A stretch of DNA of 64,000 bases from Congeria kusceri (Eukaryota; Mollusca; Bivalvia; Myida; Dreissenidae), in the NCBI GenBank assembly GCA_027627225.1, contig JAPFQT010000156.1, positions 310,001 through 374,000 of the forward strand. The letters run 5' to 3'. Shown piece by piece: positions 13,101-24,855 of the stretch. The translations under genes and the position numbers were made by a program. The number at the start of each line of letters is the position of its first letter. Position 1 is the first letter of the stretch. Under the pieces are notes generated by a model. That model searched no databases. It saw only the letters and a list, made by a program, of their open reading frames with translations, and was not told the DNA's origin.

Positions 13101-13300
13101 AATCTCACCGATGACAAGGCGTCCTTCACAACCAGTCCAGATGTAGGTTAATCAATTGTTATAACACACTTAAACTCAGCGATGATCGTGAAGGGGGCGT
13201 TTCAATATGATATAAACACGTGCCAAATATTCTTCTTGGTCGCAATTTCAAAACTGAAGATAGTGAAGAGAAATTCCTTTCAAGGTGGTGTCCATGCCGC
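10150..13300. other. Upstream flank of copy 1, no gene recognised
   Basis: This stretch should contain the promoter and any 5' exon of copy 1, but I cannot identify them. A 66-codon minus-strand frame (10825-11025) of more balanced base composition has no recognisable family. A tRNA-like relic lies at 11695-11775. Confidence 0.35.
11695..11775 (-). repeat. tRNA-like relic (SINE head)
   Basis: The minus strand has 'tagcgtcggagtg' in A-box position and 'gagttcgaatcct' as a good B-box about 40 nt later. The cloverleaf arms pair poorly, so it is a degenerate tRNA-derived sequence, not a working tRNA gene. Confidence 0.35.
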
Positions 13301-13301
13301 A

Positions 13302-13492
13302 TTACCGTTATCACCCTATATGTTGGGACGCTCTAAATGTCGGGACACCCTTTAAATCCAAAACAATAAAAAAATATTTTTCGTGACTCTTAATTTTAGG
13401 ACACGCTGAAAATTTGAATTGTTTCGGTTTCTAAATGTTGGAACACTGTTTTCCAAATCGGCAATTTAAATTAAATTTACGTAAAGATGAAT
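13302..13492. mobile_element. Truncated copy of the 'tatatgttgggac' element
   Basis: It starts 'taccgttatcaccctatatg' and runs through 'tctaaatgtcgggacaccct' and 'cgctgaaaatt', closely paralleling the left half of the element at 43379-43911. The right terminus is missing. No coding content. Confidence 0.65.
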
Positions 13493-13976
13493 TGTAAAGA
13501 GTATTATAACCCTGCCCTTTTTCGCTAAAAGGCCCCCTTGCCATTTTTCAGGCCCCCCTGCCATTTTTTTAGTCTGGCTAAATCCCTAGTACATGTATCA
13601 CCGCAACTGATACAAGTGGACTGTACTGTAGTATAACTAATTTTAGCATATAGCTTATATTCAGTGCAATATATTGAGATTTCATCCAAGTCAGTTAAGA
13701 AACTGGTTACCTGTAACTTACAAATTAAATATCATGATGGAATATTTATGGATTTTTGTCATAGACCCAAAAAGAAAATACAAAATATATATAAACAAAC
13801 GAAATAACACTACATACGAAGAAATATATATTTGAAATGTAATGTCGTTTGTGAAAAATAATCAGTTAAAATGGATAAAGTTATAATGCGCTTGTAATCA
13901 GTATTTTGGAAAACATATGTTACTATTGTTATGTATGACTTACGTAGTGTTAAAAAGTGACTACAATGAATGTCAG

Positions 13977-14048
13977 TCAGAATGGCAAAGTGGTTAGCAT
14001 GACAGAGCTTTATGTTGGCGGTTGTAGGTTCGAGTCCTGGCAAGGGCA
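13977..14048 (+). repeat. tRNA-like relic
   Basis: 'tggcaaagtggttagc' in A-box position and 'ggttcgagtcct' as B-box have near-standard tRNA spacing. The arms do not pair well, so I treat it as a tRNA-derived repeat rather than a tRNA gene. Confidence 0.4.
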
Positions 14049-15119
14049 GATTTTTCAATTATTCTTTTTCTTAATATGATATTTATTTTTTGTTAGTCCA
14101 ACTGCTTTAAGTTTTGCAGTTAAGACAATACATGTAAATGACATTTTTCAAAAATACGAAAATCTGTGGAAAAAGTCCCTCTAAGCTGCTTTTATCAGCA
14201 GTATCTGTCATCAGTGCTAAGCTGCATGTAATTTTATGTATTCCTCATAAGTCTAAGTTATACTAGATTGCTTTTCATTAAGCACTATATTTAGAATTCC
14301 ATTTACTTACAAGTTCTAACTGAAATAATGCTCGTTTCAGTTGGTCTCAAGTATGATACAATCAACAAGAACCTGGATGATACCCCCTAGAGGGAAGGGT
14401 TACACAATGGACCCCCAGGGTTTGAGTTCATCATATTTCCTAGCGTCTACAAGACACTTACTTTTGGCAACTTAAAGGTATGTTTAAAATCCTCTCACAT
14501 CACATCTTTAGAATATACTTCAATATAAGAAACATATTGAAATATGGTCTGAAAATTAGAAAGCATCATGGAAGAGAGATAAATTGTCTTAATAGTGCCT
14601 GATTTAAGCATCAAGAAACACCTTGATGACAGTGATCCAAATTAGCACAAGCCAGAAGGCAAAAACCTGGTTAAACGTTTTTTGGGCTTGCTCATTTTTT
14701 TGGCTTTTATATACATGTAGCAGTTTTTGTTGAAAACGTTTAATGCCAACCATTAACTAAGAATTCGGGCTTGTTCGCTGAAAAGCCTATTTTTGATGAC
14801 GTTGATGAAACACTGATTGTTTTTAATAGCATGCATTGGCTTCTTAGTTGTTGTTTGATACATTTGGATTGGATTTCTTGGTTGTTTTGTAAACATTTTT
14901 GTTCTTCCTTTACTCACATTTCCCGTTTAAATGTAAACCTGAACAGAAAAATCAGATTAAATTGTCTGGCCTTAAAAGAAGTGAAGACCCTGAGTGTATT
15001 GCATGTGTCTTAGTCAAGTGCTTAGATGAGTGACCAATAGAAACCATATGCTGTTGAAACTCACCAATATCTTAAAGTTCAAGCAGTATTTACTAAATGT
15101 TTTATTGGTTAAAAAGTAA

Positions 15120-15373
15120 TTAGGCCAAAAAAAAATGTGTTGGTTTCCGCTTACATCTCCAGAAGAAACTGTACCTTGCGGTATGTCACGCAGACTAACT
15201 CAAAATGTTTGCTTATTACCGAAAAGCCGCATACTAGCGAACACTGCTCTTTCTAACCTCTAAACTCCGTAATAGTTAATGATCGCTAGGCAAATTAAAC
15301 TTTTAGGGTCGTCTGGAAAAACTAGAGAGGGTTGGGTAAGCGGAACCTTACAACTTTTTTGTTTTACGCCTTA
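15120..15373. mobile_element. MITE-like element in band-7 intron 1
   Basis: The left end 'ttaggccaaaaaaaaatgtg...ggtttccgcttac' is mirrored at the right by the inverted 'gtaagcggaacc...gttttacgcctta'. About 254 bp, non-coding. Confidence 0.55.
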
Positions 15374-16776
15374 GCAAACATACATGTATGCCCTACACAT
15401 ATAGTGCGTATTTCCTCATCACATGTACTTCAAACTATTTAAGTGCACTTCAAACAAATCCTGTTTCAGTGTTTGAACAAGGACGGTGTTATCATTACAC
15501 TGGATGTCTCGTATCAGTACAAGGCCCAGCAGGCCAAACATCATGAGGTTGTCATGAACTTCAAGGACTTTGAAGGCTACACGAAAGTTCTACAGTTCAC
15601 CGGTAAAGCATTTTGAAAGATCCATGCTACACTTTGTAATAAACTTGAGAGAGCCAATTGTCAATTGAAGCATGCTTTTCTTGGTAAAAGGACCATGTAG
15701 TAATCACTTGAAAACTTTTGATTCAGCACTTTTCCTTTCCGTATATTTATTAGTTTAATCGATTACACTTGAAAAGCCTTTTAAAGCAATATTTGTATTT
15801 GGTAATGGATATATTCAAAATAACTAGGGAACTGCATGTATTCTTTTTTAAATAAATATATTAGTTTACAAGAGAACTATAAGTTTTACTTTGCCAATAG
15901 ATTTTTTCAACTAACGGTAACCCGTTCTACCATAAACTTTCCACAAACCACAGAACCAATGTACACTGTTGATCGTTACAAAAAGGCACACAAATTGTGA
16001 GTGTAAACATTTTGAAAAAATAAAATATTACACCAGAACTTAATTGAATTGGCAACATCACATTTTGCAACTGTGCAGCATTTATCGACTACATTTTCAG
16101 GCGAGTCTGTCCTCCGTGAGGCGTGCAGTTACTTTGACAGCGCCCAGTTCCAGGCAGAAAGTGGGAGGTTCCAAGAAATCGTTCGTAATGTGACACTCCG
16201 GAAATACGCCTCCATGCATTATGACGTAACTGATCTTCAGGTAGGCAGACCCTATGCAGAGCTTTTTTTACAGTATGACCGTTGCCAAAGAAACAACTTT
16301 CATGATTCGAGGTGTTTAATATTCAGTCGGAGACGATAGGATGCAAACTCGACGATTTTGCGGCATAATTAGTTTGCGTCACTCTGCATTGGCTATGAGT
16401 TGTACAAGCACTCCGAGTGACTCCATGTGACTCAACAGGCATTAGCTACAAATTCGAATAACTCCACGTAGAACAACCGAAAAATTGTGTTAATCCTTAC
16501 TACCAACTCCGCAGCAGCGAGTAAAATATTTGTTTTGTTTTGAGTTGTACTGTACCTCTGCAAAGGAGGTCATTTTGTTATCAATTTCGGTTTTGTTTGT
16601 TTATTAGCTAGAAAATTTACTCAACAAGTGTTGTTTGTTTGCTTATTAGCTAGACAATTTGTTCGCAAAGTTCGTACACAGATTGGCATTAAATGTTTTG
16701 AGAAGGTTGGAACTGTGACCCAGATCATTGTCTGGATACTGTCTGGAACTCTGGATATATATAGAATACTAGGTTT

Positions 16777-16887
16777 GTGTTGAATAAGACAAGTTTATTT
16801 AGTGAGGATTAGAAAACCTAAACCACGAGGCTTGTCGAGTGTTTTAGGTTTTCGTGCCGAGCAAATAAACAAATCTGTATTCAACAC
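16777..16887. mobile_element. Foldback element in band-7 intron 3
   Basis: The ends 'gtgttgaata' and 'tattcaacac', the inner arms 'gtttattt' and 'aaataaac', and a central 'gaaaacctaaa'/'tttaggttttc' pair nest as one long hairpin. Confidence 0.65.
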
Positions 16888-17568
16888 TTACCTGGTATTT
16901 TATTTATTCCATCATTTTCTGCCTTTATTTCGAAAATAAACGAAAGAAAATTGCTGATTAACCCCCCCCAAAAAACATCAAATGACGTCACGAAAATAAA
17001 AAAATGACGTCATTATCAACAAGATGGAATACAGCTAAGTTTATCTCACTGGGTGTTATTTCTGGCATCACGCTTCTTTATTGTTAGGAGATAAGCCAAA
17101 TTAGCTGCGTTTACAGAGGTCAGATCTACAAGTGCTTTCTAGTTCCTTATATAAATTAAGGCCCTAAAAAAGCCATCTTCATCAAAATGATTTCATCCCA
17201 AATGTTGACACTTGGTTTCTTTGTTCTCTTATTATCACATTGATGCAATAGCCCAATGACCCTAGGTCTTTGACCCTAAAAAAATCCCAGTTTTGACATA
17301 CTGAGATCAAAATAAAGATATCATGAAAAACTCTCTAAATATGTATTCAAATTTTCTTCAGATATCATAAAAAGCTTTTTATTCTATTGTTCAACTTTCA
17401 CAGAGTTTTTAATGAAAATTTAAGTAAGTTTTTATCTCTAAATAAATTTGTTTTGGTAATGGTAACCCCCAAGTTATTTTATTGTTATTTTGACGACAAA
17501 ACATTCCACTAGGGATGTTTCACACCTGTTAAGATTTATACAGTTATCTAATTATCAATTTGAAAATA

Positions 17569-17691
17569 CTTAATGCACTTGTGTAAAGTGTCATCCCGGA
17601 TTAGCCTGTGCAGTCCGCACAGGCTAATACAGGACAGCACTATCTGCTTGTATGGTATTTCTGGGACGACACATAACGCACATGCATTAAG
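17569..17691. mobile_element. MITE with 'cttaatgca...tgcattaag' ends, copy a
   Basis: Terminal inverted repeats of about 28 bp ('cttaatgcacttgtgtaaag' against inverted '...acgcacatgcattaag') and a central palindrome 'gcctgtgcagtccgcacaggc' with one extra base. A second copy is at 22214-22372. I associate this family with bivalve genomes. Confidence 0.7.
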
Positions 17692-18716
17692 CCAGGTTTT
17701 CCCACGACACGCCTAATTTATTTAATGGTACATGCTTATACATGTAAATACAACAGAAAAGTGCACTTGCTTTCTGAATCAGACAGTTGAGCATGGTTAA
17801 ACACAAACAGATATGTTAACAGACTCTGTGATGATAAACAATTTACACAGTTTTTTGTGTGTGTTAAGGAAACATTGTTAATCTATTGCTGTATTATTGG
17901 TGTATCAATGAGTATCTTTGTTTTATTAAATTGTTTACTTTGTACAAATATAATATTTTATGGCCAATGCACATTTGAAGGCTTTAAGATTTTGTTACAT
18001 AGATATCATAATAAAATTTTGTTCATACCTACTTGTTGTATAAAAACCTCAGGGCTTTAATTAACTTTCATTAACTTTTTCATTAACTTTTGAAAACTGG
18101 AGGTTTGAACTTCCTGGCCTGTGATTTTTGTAGTTTTGCTCATAATATTTGGAAGTTTTGACAATATTGCGCTACACAAGTCCTCAGCATTTCATAAATG
18201 AAATTAAGTATAAAATTCTAGTTTTTTAAGGTTATTTCTTGTTCAGCAAGTGTTTATATGCCAATTTATTCAATGAAAGAGGAACAAATTTAGATAAATT
18301 ACTTAATTTTTCTTCGAACATGTTCATCCTCAACATGATGGAACTTCCATGGCTGCAATTTTGGAAGTTCTGCTACTTCCGTGGCTGCAATTTTGGAAGT
18401 CCTGTGACAAAAACTGGGAGTAAATTACTCCCAACCTTCCCTTAATGCAAGCCCTGAAGTTTTGTTTGAACATCATTACTTGGACACGTGGACAAATGAG
18501 TAGTTATCATGTTTCAATTCATTATGATTACTATTAATGTAGTCAAGGGGATAAGTGTTCAAGTGTCACCCCCTAAACATGTTGTGTAATTAAACTTGCA
18601 TCAGGTTAACGTATATTGTTTGTGTGTACTGGTGCATGGCTAGTTGAACAAAAATTAAAACTGGGGTCACCACCTAGAAACACTGCATTGGGTCCAATAA
18701 CATCATGTTTTACTGT

Positions 18717-18824
18717 TAAACAGAACAGTCACAATTTAAAACATCCATATCATTGTTTGCAGGTGAGCAATAAACAGAACAGTCACACTTTAAAACATCC
18801 ATATCATTGTTTGCAGGTGAGCAA
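18717..18824 (+). repeat. 54-bp tandem duplication spanning a splice acceptor
   Basis: Two copies (18717-18770 and 18771-18824) of a 54-bp unit running from 'taaacagaacagtcac' to 'ttgcaggtgagcaa' differ at one position. The unit contains the polypyrimidine tract and AG of band-7 exon 4, so two acceptors exist 54 nt apart. Using the upstream one would add 18 in-frame codons without a stop. Confidence 0.85.
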
Positions 18825-19316
18825 TATTGCACGTCCTAGTGAATATGAGGATGCTATTCGCAGCAAGGAACGGGCCAGAGAGGATATCAAGGTAGGGTTT
18901 TCATTCAAACATTTCAACTATGCTATGAGATTTTAAGTTTACTCCCTACCAAGCTTTCAAGTGTTTTTTTTTCAAGGGGACCATGTACTGGTACTTACTA
19001 GTTTTACTAAGGAAATTGACTCAGTTTTGAAAAAAATATGAAGTAAGCCACAAAACTCTGACTACCATGAAGAAATAGTAGAAATATTCTTTGATGCCAG
19101 TGACCAAGCAGTAGTTTACTTACATGTTTCTAACAAATCATTTCAAATATTTTGTTCTTTTGTCCATCTAAGCAATTAAACAAACAACAGACAGAAAACG
19201 AACATATCTTATGGATATCGTGTGAGTTGTAATAAATTTGGTTAATTTGAAAATACACTTGTACATACCAGTATCAGTGTTTGAAGAATGATGATGAAGA
19301 ATTTAATGCTTATATC

Positions 19317-19789
19317 TCACATTTGTATGCCCCTGGCATCTTGATGCGGGAGGCATATAGTGATTTCCTGTCCGTACGTCCTTCCGTCCGTGACAAGGTT
19401 AAGTAGATTTTACCGTTTCGTCTAGCACCAACACCGCTTACTACAACACTTGGATACTCACAAAGTTATTGCTTATGACCATTCCCTATCCACCCATATC
19501 ACCCAACCTCACTTTGACCTTGAACTTATTTGCACTTAGAATAATTCAAATGGGCTGTTTCTTGGTTAACTAGATTTTACTATTTCGTCTACCACCAACA
19601 CCGCTTGCTACAACACTTGGATACTTACACAGTTGTTGCTTATGACTATCCCCAATCCACCCATATCACCCAACCTCACTATGACCTTGACCTAATTTGG
19701 ACTAAGAAAAGGGCTATCCAGCACCAACCGGGGGCATGTGTGTTTATCACACACAGAATCTCGTTTTTGCCTAAATTCACATTTGTATG
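19317..19789. mobile_element. Dispersed repeat with internal duplication, flanked by 13-bp direct repeats
   Basis: The element begins 'cccctggcatcttgatgcgg', contains two tandem copies of a roughly 160-bp unit ('accaacaccgcttnctacaa' to 'tcacccaacctcact'), and ends with '...ccgggggcatgtg' and short tail sequence. 'tcacatttgtatg' occurs at 19317-19329 and again at 19777-19789, as a target-site duplication would. It lies in a band-7 intron. Confidence 0.55.
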
Positions 19790-20581
19790 ATACATATATT
19801 GACCTTGAAGCATGAATTAAACTTAAGGTTGCCAAGAATGAAATACCAAGGCTGATTACGGAAGCCATGACGAAATTCCGAGAGGCCAACACCTCCGCCG
19901 AGATCATCATTGACAAGGCGAATTCAGATGCTAGGATCCTGCAAAACCGGTAAGCTTCTTTCAAAGGTGGCAATTAAAGGGACAGTTTCACGGTTCGGGG
20001 TTGAAAAAAATCTTCCTCTTAAAGTGGAATTTTAAAACAGGAATTTGTAGAATCTATCGAAACTGTTTGTCTGTAATGCTGTTTTATGTTGCAAAACATT
20101 ATTATTTTGATATTTATTATGCATTTTTGTGTAAAAAAGTACTATGGTACGTCTTCCAGCTAGCAATTTTTTCCCGAAATATAACAGATATACGTCAAAT
20201 GTTTAGTTTAGCACAAGCCATGTGCTTTTCAAATATGATCAATAAATATATTATAAAAGAGGAAAAAGTCAGTTTTGTAAAATTATTTTTGACTCCCAAC
20301 ACCGTTAAAGTAACATTTTCTGTTAATTGTCTGTTCAAATTGCTTAAAGAGGAAGGAAATCCAGAACACATTTACAAAAATACTGTTGCAAGCGCGCTTG
20401 TAGTAGAATCAGAAAATAACATTACAGTAAATTGTCTTTTTAGATCTGGAGCCGTATTCGAGAAACAACTTAAGTGATATCTTATTATTTACCTTAAAAT
20501 CATCATTTTTTTTAGCTTTTTATTTTGTATGCACAGTACATAATACTAAGTAAGTAATTTAATATCAGCTATATTTTTAAA

Positions 20582-20866
20582 CCGGACCCGTCTAGCTCAC
20601 TTGGTAGAGCGCTGGACTGTCAATCCGGTGATCATGAGTTCGAATCCCAGCCCGGCCACATAACTTGTGTGGGGATTGGTCATGCAATTATTTCTACGGC
20701 CATTCTCCCCCTAACTCTGATTCAAGTAGGGCAGTTGTCAGTTACTGGCATAAGTATGTGCACTTAGTACTGGTAAACCGCTTAGATCGGCTAAGCTTGC
20801 CCAGGAAAGGTGTGAGTAGGTTAACATCCGCCGTGATATGACTGAAATACTGTTAAAAATGGCAAA
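20582..20866 (+). mobile_element. tRNA-derived SINE
   Basis: The head (20582-20659) is tRNA-like: 'tagctcacttggtagagc' D-arm, a five-pair anticodon stem around 'ctgtcaa' (anticodon GTC, Asp-like), and B-box 'gttcgaatccc'. The T and acceptor stems are degenerate. A non-tRNA body follows ('gggcagttgtcagttactgg', 'gtgcacttagtactggtaaa', 'gtgtgagtaggtta', 'gatatgactgaaatactgtt') and ends A-rich. The body looks like a conserved-core SINE type widespread in molluscs. It lies in the last band-7 intron. Confidence 0.75.
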
Positions 20867-22213
20867 AAATCCAAATAATCAAACAAAATATATTTTTAAG
20901 AAATGTTTGTTTTACTTTAAAGGGATTCACAAATTCATTTGGCAGCTTTAAACATATCATATGACATTTTGAAATATTTTTACTTAAGTGACAATATGTT
21001 CAGTTAATCTTAAGATGTTTCTGGGAGGCTAGCCCTGGAGTTTCTTAAGAATGTGATGATTCAATTGACTTCAGATAAATACTTACTACTAATTATCTAA
21101 TAATGGGATCTTTTTAAGTTGGTAAACTTAAAAGAGAAGAAAGGAATTTGAAATGCCATTTAACAATGTGTTGTTATGCTGGGATATTGCAAGAACAGTA
21201 AGATATATTACATTACATATTTAGTGCAAAATGTATGCTGCCTGAATCTTGAAAAAGGAGTAAAGTTTCACTTTGTTTTCATGTTCTTTTATTGTCTGAT
21301 GGCATATATCTCTATTTGAAAGTCATGTTGTTATACATTTATGTTAATTGGCGATTTTAAATTTTCTCTCTTTTTCTGAAATTAAGAATCTGTATTGACA
21401 TTACTACAATACCGTCTCGGTAAGCTATTCTGATCACCTGCAGTCGTGTTTATGGTCGTGTCAGTTTAAAAGCTTCCTGTTATTTTAATTGATATATTGT
21501 GTATCCGATTAACAGCTGCTTTATAGATATGTATTTTGCCACGCAAAAACATTCAGGAAGTACTGTAAGCATATAAACTGGACCGTACTCAAAAGGTTTC
21601 AGGTAAAGCCTGCAAAGAAAATATGGCTTTAGAATGAACTTTTGTTTGGCCAAACTTGTCTTGATATATATAGTGTAGTGCTTTTGAACAGTGCAATCTT
21701 ACTTTTTTTGTATTTATTCGATAAGTTGGGTTAGGTAGAAAGCTTTCTTTGCAAAATAAATAACCAATATAAACAATAATGTGCATAGTTTTTACTTTTC
21801 AGCATTTCGTATCAATGATGTATGAAATTTTAATGATTTCTGTTTTCATTTTCCATTGCTGCGGCAGAAGCTGAGGCCATTATCGAGCAATATAAGAAGT
21901 AGTCAGAGGCATTCTCCGAGATTTTGTCTCCCACCGGTCTGGCATTCACCATCGACGGTTTCATCTCATACATGGGCGTGCGCGTGATCTCCTCAGCGAA
22001 GAATCCAGTGTACATCGGGATGAAGAGTCCTGTACAGACGTCGTTCTCGCCGTAAAGTTACTGAGATGGCGCAATACTAAGTTGGAAATATCGGATTTGT
22101 AGCCAAGTTCTTGTATTTGGCAAAGATATGTGCCATTTTGAACTATCTTAATTGAAATTGTGAAAATATGTATAATTTTCCACAAAAAATCGGCCTGTCA
22201 TGGCAAAACCAGG

Positions 22214-22372
22214 CTTAATGCAAGTGCGTAATGTGTCGGCCATGATCGGGGAATGCACTTTCCGCCTACAGTGGATTTATGTTTAGAAGATACTTATTTG
22301 AAACAGAAAATACCATAGAAGCGGGAAGTGCACAGGCTGATCCAGGACGACATTTTACGCACATGCATTAAG
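22214..22372. mobile_element. MITE with 'cttaatgca...tgcattaag' ends, copy b
   Basis: Same termini as the element at 17569-17691 ('cttaatgcaagtgcgtaatg' and inverted 'ttacgcacatgcattaag'), with a diverged interior that keeps 'cacaggctgatccaggacga'. It sits just 3' of the band-7 gene. Confidence 0.65.
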
Positions 22373-22399
22373 CCCGATATCCTATGACACGCCCCAAAT

Positions 22400-24075
22400 C
22401 TGAAATTTTAGTAGCCACTGGCTGTATTTGCTATTGGTAACACTAACTAAGGAAATAACTTTTCCACAATGCCCACCCTGTCACAGGGCATATTAGGACA
22501 ATTGAAATTTTGCCAGATTTTTCCATATTTTTTGTGAAGACGAGTATGGCCATATAATTCTCTGCCACCACTGAATAAGTTAGAAAATGCATAATGTTAT
22601 TTACGTTATTTTTAAAGGTTTTGTGTGCTCCACACTATCACCAAAATGACTTTTCATCACTAGTACATTTACCATTTCCAGGTTTACTGCTTTGGGTTTT
22701 ATTTAAACATAATGTCACAAAAATGTTAAGTTTCTGTGATTAAGTTCAAAAATGCATAATTTTACTTTTTACGGGATTTCCTTGTTTCACACTATCACCA
22801 AAATGAGCATTTTTTTTTCCCTTATTTTTTTTACATCACATCAATGCTACCCATATTTGTAGGCTTGTACTCAGGTTTACTGCTGTACTCCAGCTTCAGA
22901 TGACAACTGTATGTTTTGAAATACTTAGTCAAAATTATTGAATTTGAGTTGTCTCCCTTTGACTGACTTGATGTATGAACATGCCATGTAAATGTGCACA
23001 CAGTTAATGAGCCGTGAGCATTTTTCTTTTATAATGAAAGTATGCTCGTATTGGCCGATATAAATACTATTCTTTTGCTGTAAACAAACTAAAGTTGTTT
23101 GTTTTAGATGATAAACTTTCTGTTCTAAGTCTGAACAGTTTTGGGCATTTCAAGATACTCTCCCCTAGTAGTCCTTTTTTCTTTGAGTAAGATAAGTATT
23201 TTGTAAACTTTATTCAGATTAGGTTTGTATGTAGAGAAATGTATATTTTCTATATGATATAAATTTGTAATTTTATAGTGACTTTTTGGCTCAGTAATTT
23301 TCTTTATTTTCAAGAGTTCAAAACGGAAAAAAATGAGCATTTTAAATGTTAAAATTTGTGCTAATGAGTTACTTAAATTTTCTGTCCAAAATCTTGTTAC
23401 AATATAAAACGGATACAAATAAATCTCTCGAAACTATCTTGCAATAGGGATATGTATTTTTGCCTTTTTGTTTTCCCTTTTTGTTATTTCCCTGTATATG
23501 ACTTTTTGTTAAAGCATAGAAATACAAGAACAACCGACATGGCGCTTTTAGCAACACTTATTTTGTAAAAAAAAATACTTATTGTTATTTTGAGTCTCGA
23601 CTATAGTTGGGATACATTTTAGTTCTGCAAATATTTCGGTAAATATTATAAGTGGATTTGCTTTAAAACAGTGTTTTTTTCAGAATTTACTTCAGAATTT
23701 AAGTTAAACCAGCATTTGACTGTGTACTTGAATTATATAAAAAAAAATCATTATAATTTAAATGTAAAATAGTCCTACACTTTTCTGTTATAAGTTTATA
23801 ATTTTTTTTTCGGGGGGGGGGGGGGGTGGTGAACAAGTTTATTTACCTCGTCCATAGGTATGTGCAGGTCGAGGCCATCCTGCTCCATTTATAAGTTACT
23901 ACTGTAATGAAATTTTGTTATTGTTTTTAACTTTCATGGGTAGAATCGAAACGCATATATTATAATGCATATTGTTGTATTTATTGTTTTATATGTTTTT
24001 GATATTCCATTTTTATATAAATTCTTACCATTTAATACTCTAAGCATATAATCTCCTTTCTAATTAATTTCCTTT
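22400..24075. other. Intergenic, no gene seen
   Basis: AT-rich sequence with a repeated phrase 'ttcacactatcaccaaaatga' (about 22631 and 22788) and a G-homopolymer at about 23813-23826. No exon or RNA gene recognised. Confidence 0.4.
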
Positions 24076-24077
24076 TT

Positions 24078-24450
24078 ATAAACGTATGCACCTGGTTGTT
24101 TTGGTTCAGAATCTTCCGACATCAGCGGAGTTACGACCCTTTTTTATAAAACAAATATATTTTTGGACTTGTGTCGCGTGAAACTCAAAAGTGACGACAT
24201 TTTATAAACGTATGCACCTGGGTATTTTGGTGCAGATTTGTCATAGATTAGCGAAGTTATGGTCCATTTTTAGCAAACACTGACATGGTTGTATTTGTGT
24301 TGCGTGTAACTCAAAAAGTAATTCAGCTGACGTGACGAAACTTTATAGACATATTCATCAGCATGTTAGCTAGTGCACCTGGGTATTATTATTTAATAGG
24401 TTTGTTGACAACCAGTGGAATGTGGGGGCATCCGTGTCCTTTGGAAACAT
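24078..24450. repeat. Dispersed repeat with internal tandem copies
   Basis: 'ataaacgtatgcacctggn' recurs at about 24079 and 24203, with a variant at about 24340-24390, and 'gtgt(c/t)gcgtg(a/t)aactcaaaa' recurs between them. It ends 'gtgggggcatccgtgtcctttggaaacatgtctagtt', a terminus I associate with bivalve dispersed repeats. Confidence 0.6.
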
Positions 24451-24855
24451 GTCTAGTTAGTAGTATCATTGTGCGTAAAAAGTAAAAAAAAAAATCATAA
24501 AAATAACTTTAATATAATAAAAACAAATCACATTAATTGTATACTTATACACTTAGTCACCTATATATTTTTTAAAGCAATTTTACATTTTGCGTTTAAT
24601 TATCAAATATTGTTGTATATATATATGTATAAATGTGAATAAATCTGTTACAGTATTTCTATTTGTGTGTTTTTTTGTGTGTGACAGCACTGCATGAAAA
24701 CAACAATAAAAAGTAGTCCCCCATGAATGTTAATAGAGGCAATCGGCTTCATCGAAAAATAAAAGCCTGTCACATGATGCATTTCAGCCAATCAGAACAC
24801 TGTAAAATAATGAAACCACAGGAAATTGTAATTATTTACAAATGAAGTTTCAGAT

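Larger units (their letters stand above)
14341..22055 (+). pseudogene. SPFH/band-7 (stomatin/prohibitin-like) gene with in-frame stops
   Basis: Plus-strand exons that together read as a band-7 protein: 14341-14477 (LKYDTINKNLDDTP, stop, REGLHNGPPGFEF), 15470-15602 (LNKDGVIITLDVSYQYKA), 16101-16240 (VLREACSYFDSAQFQAESG, YDVTDLQ), 18817-18891 (SNIARPSEYEDAIRSKERA), 19828-19949 (helical KNEIPRLITEAM...ANTSAEIIIDKANSDA) and 21868-22055 (EAEAIIEQYKK, stop, SEAFSEIL...YMGVRVISS). SPFH proteins scaffold membrane microdomains; the final helical part would be the oligomerising coiled coil. Splice sites are good at exons 1-5 and phases agree across them. Exon 5 ends in phase 2, which does not fit exon 6, so an exon is missing or unseen. 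TAG codons at 14388-14390 and 21900-21902 break the frame, and no N-terminal exon was found. It is an unprocessed pseudogene unless the TAGs are errors or read through. Confidence 0.7.

Noticed and set aside
20582..20659. Functional tRNA-Asp gene
   Set aside because: The anticodon arm and B-box are present, but the acceptor and T stems do not pair and a SINE body follows directly.
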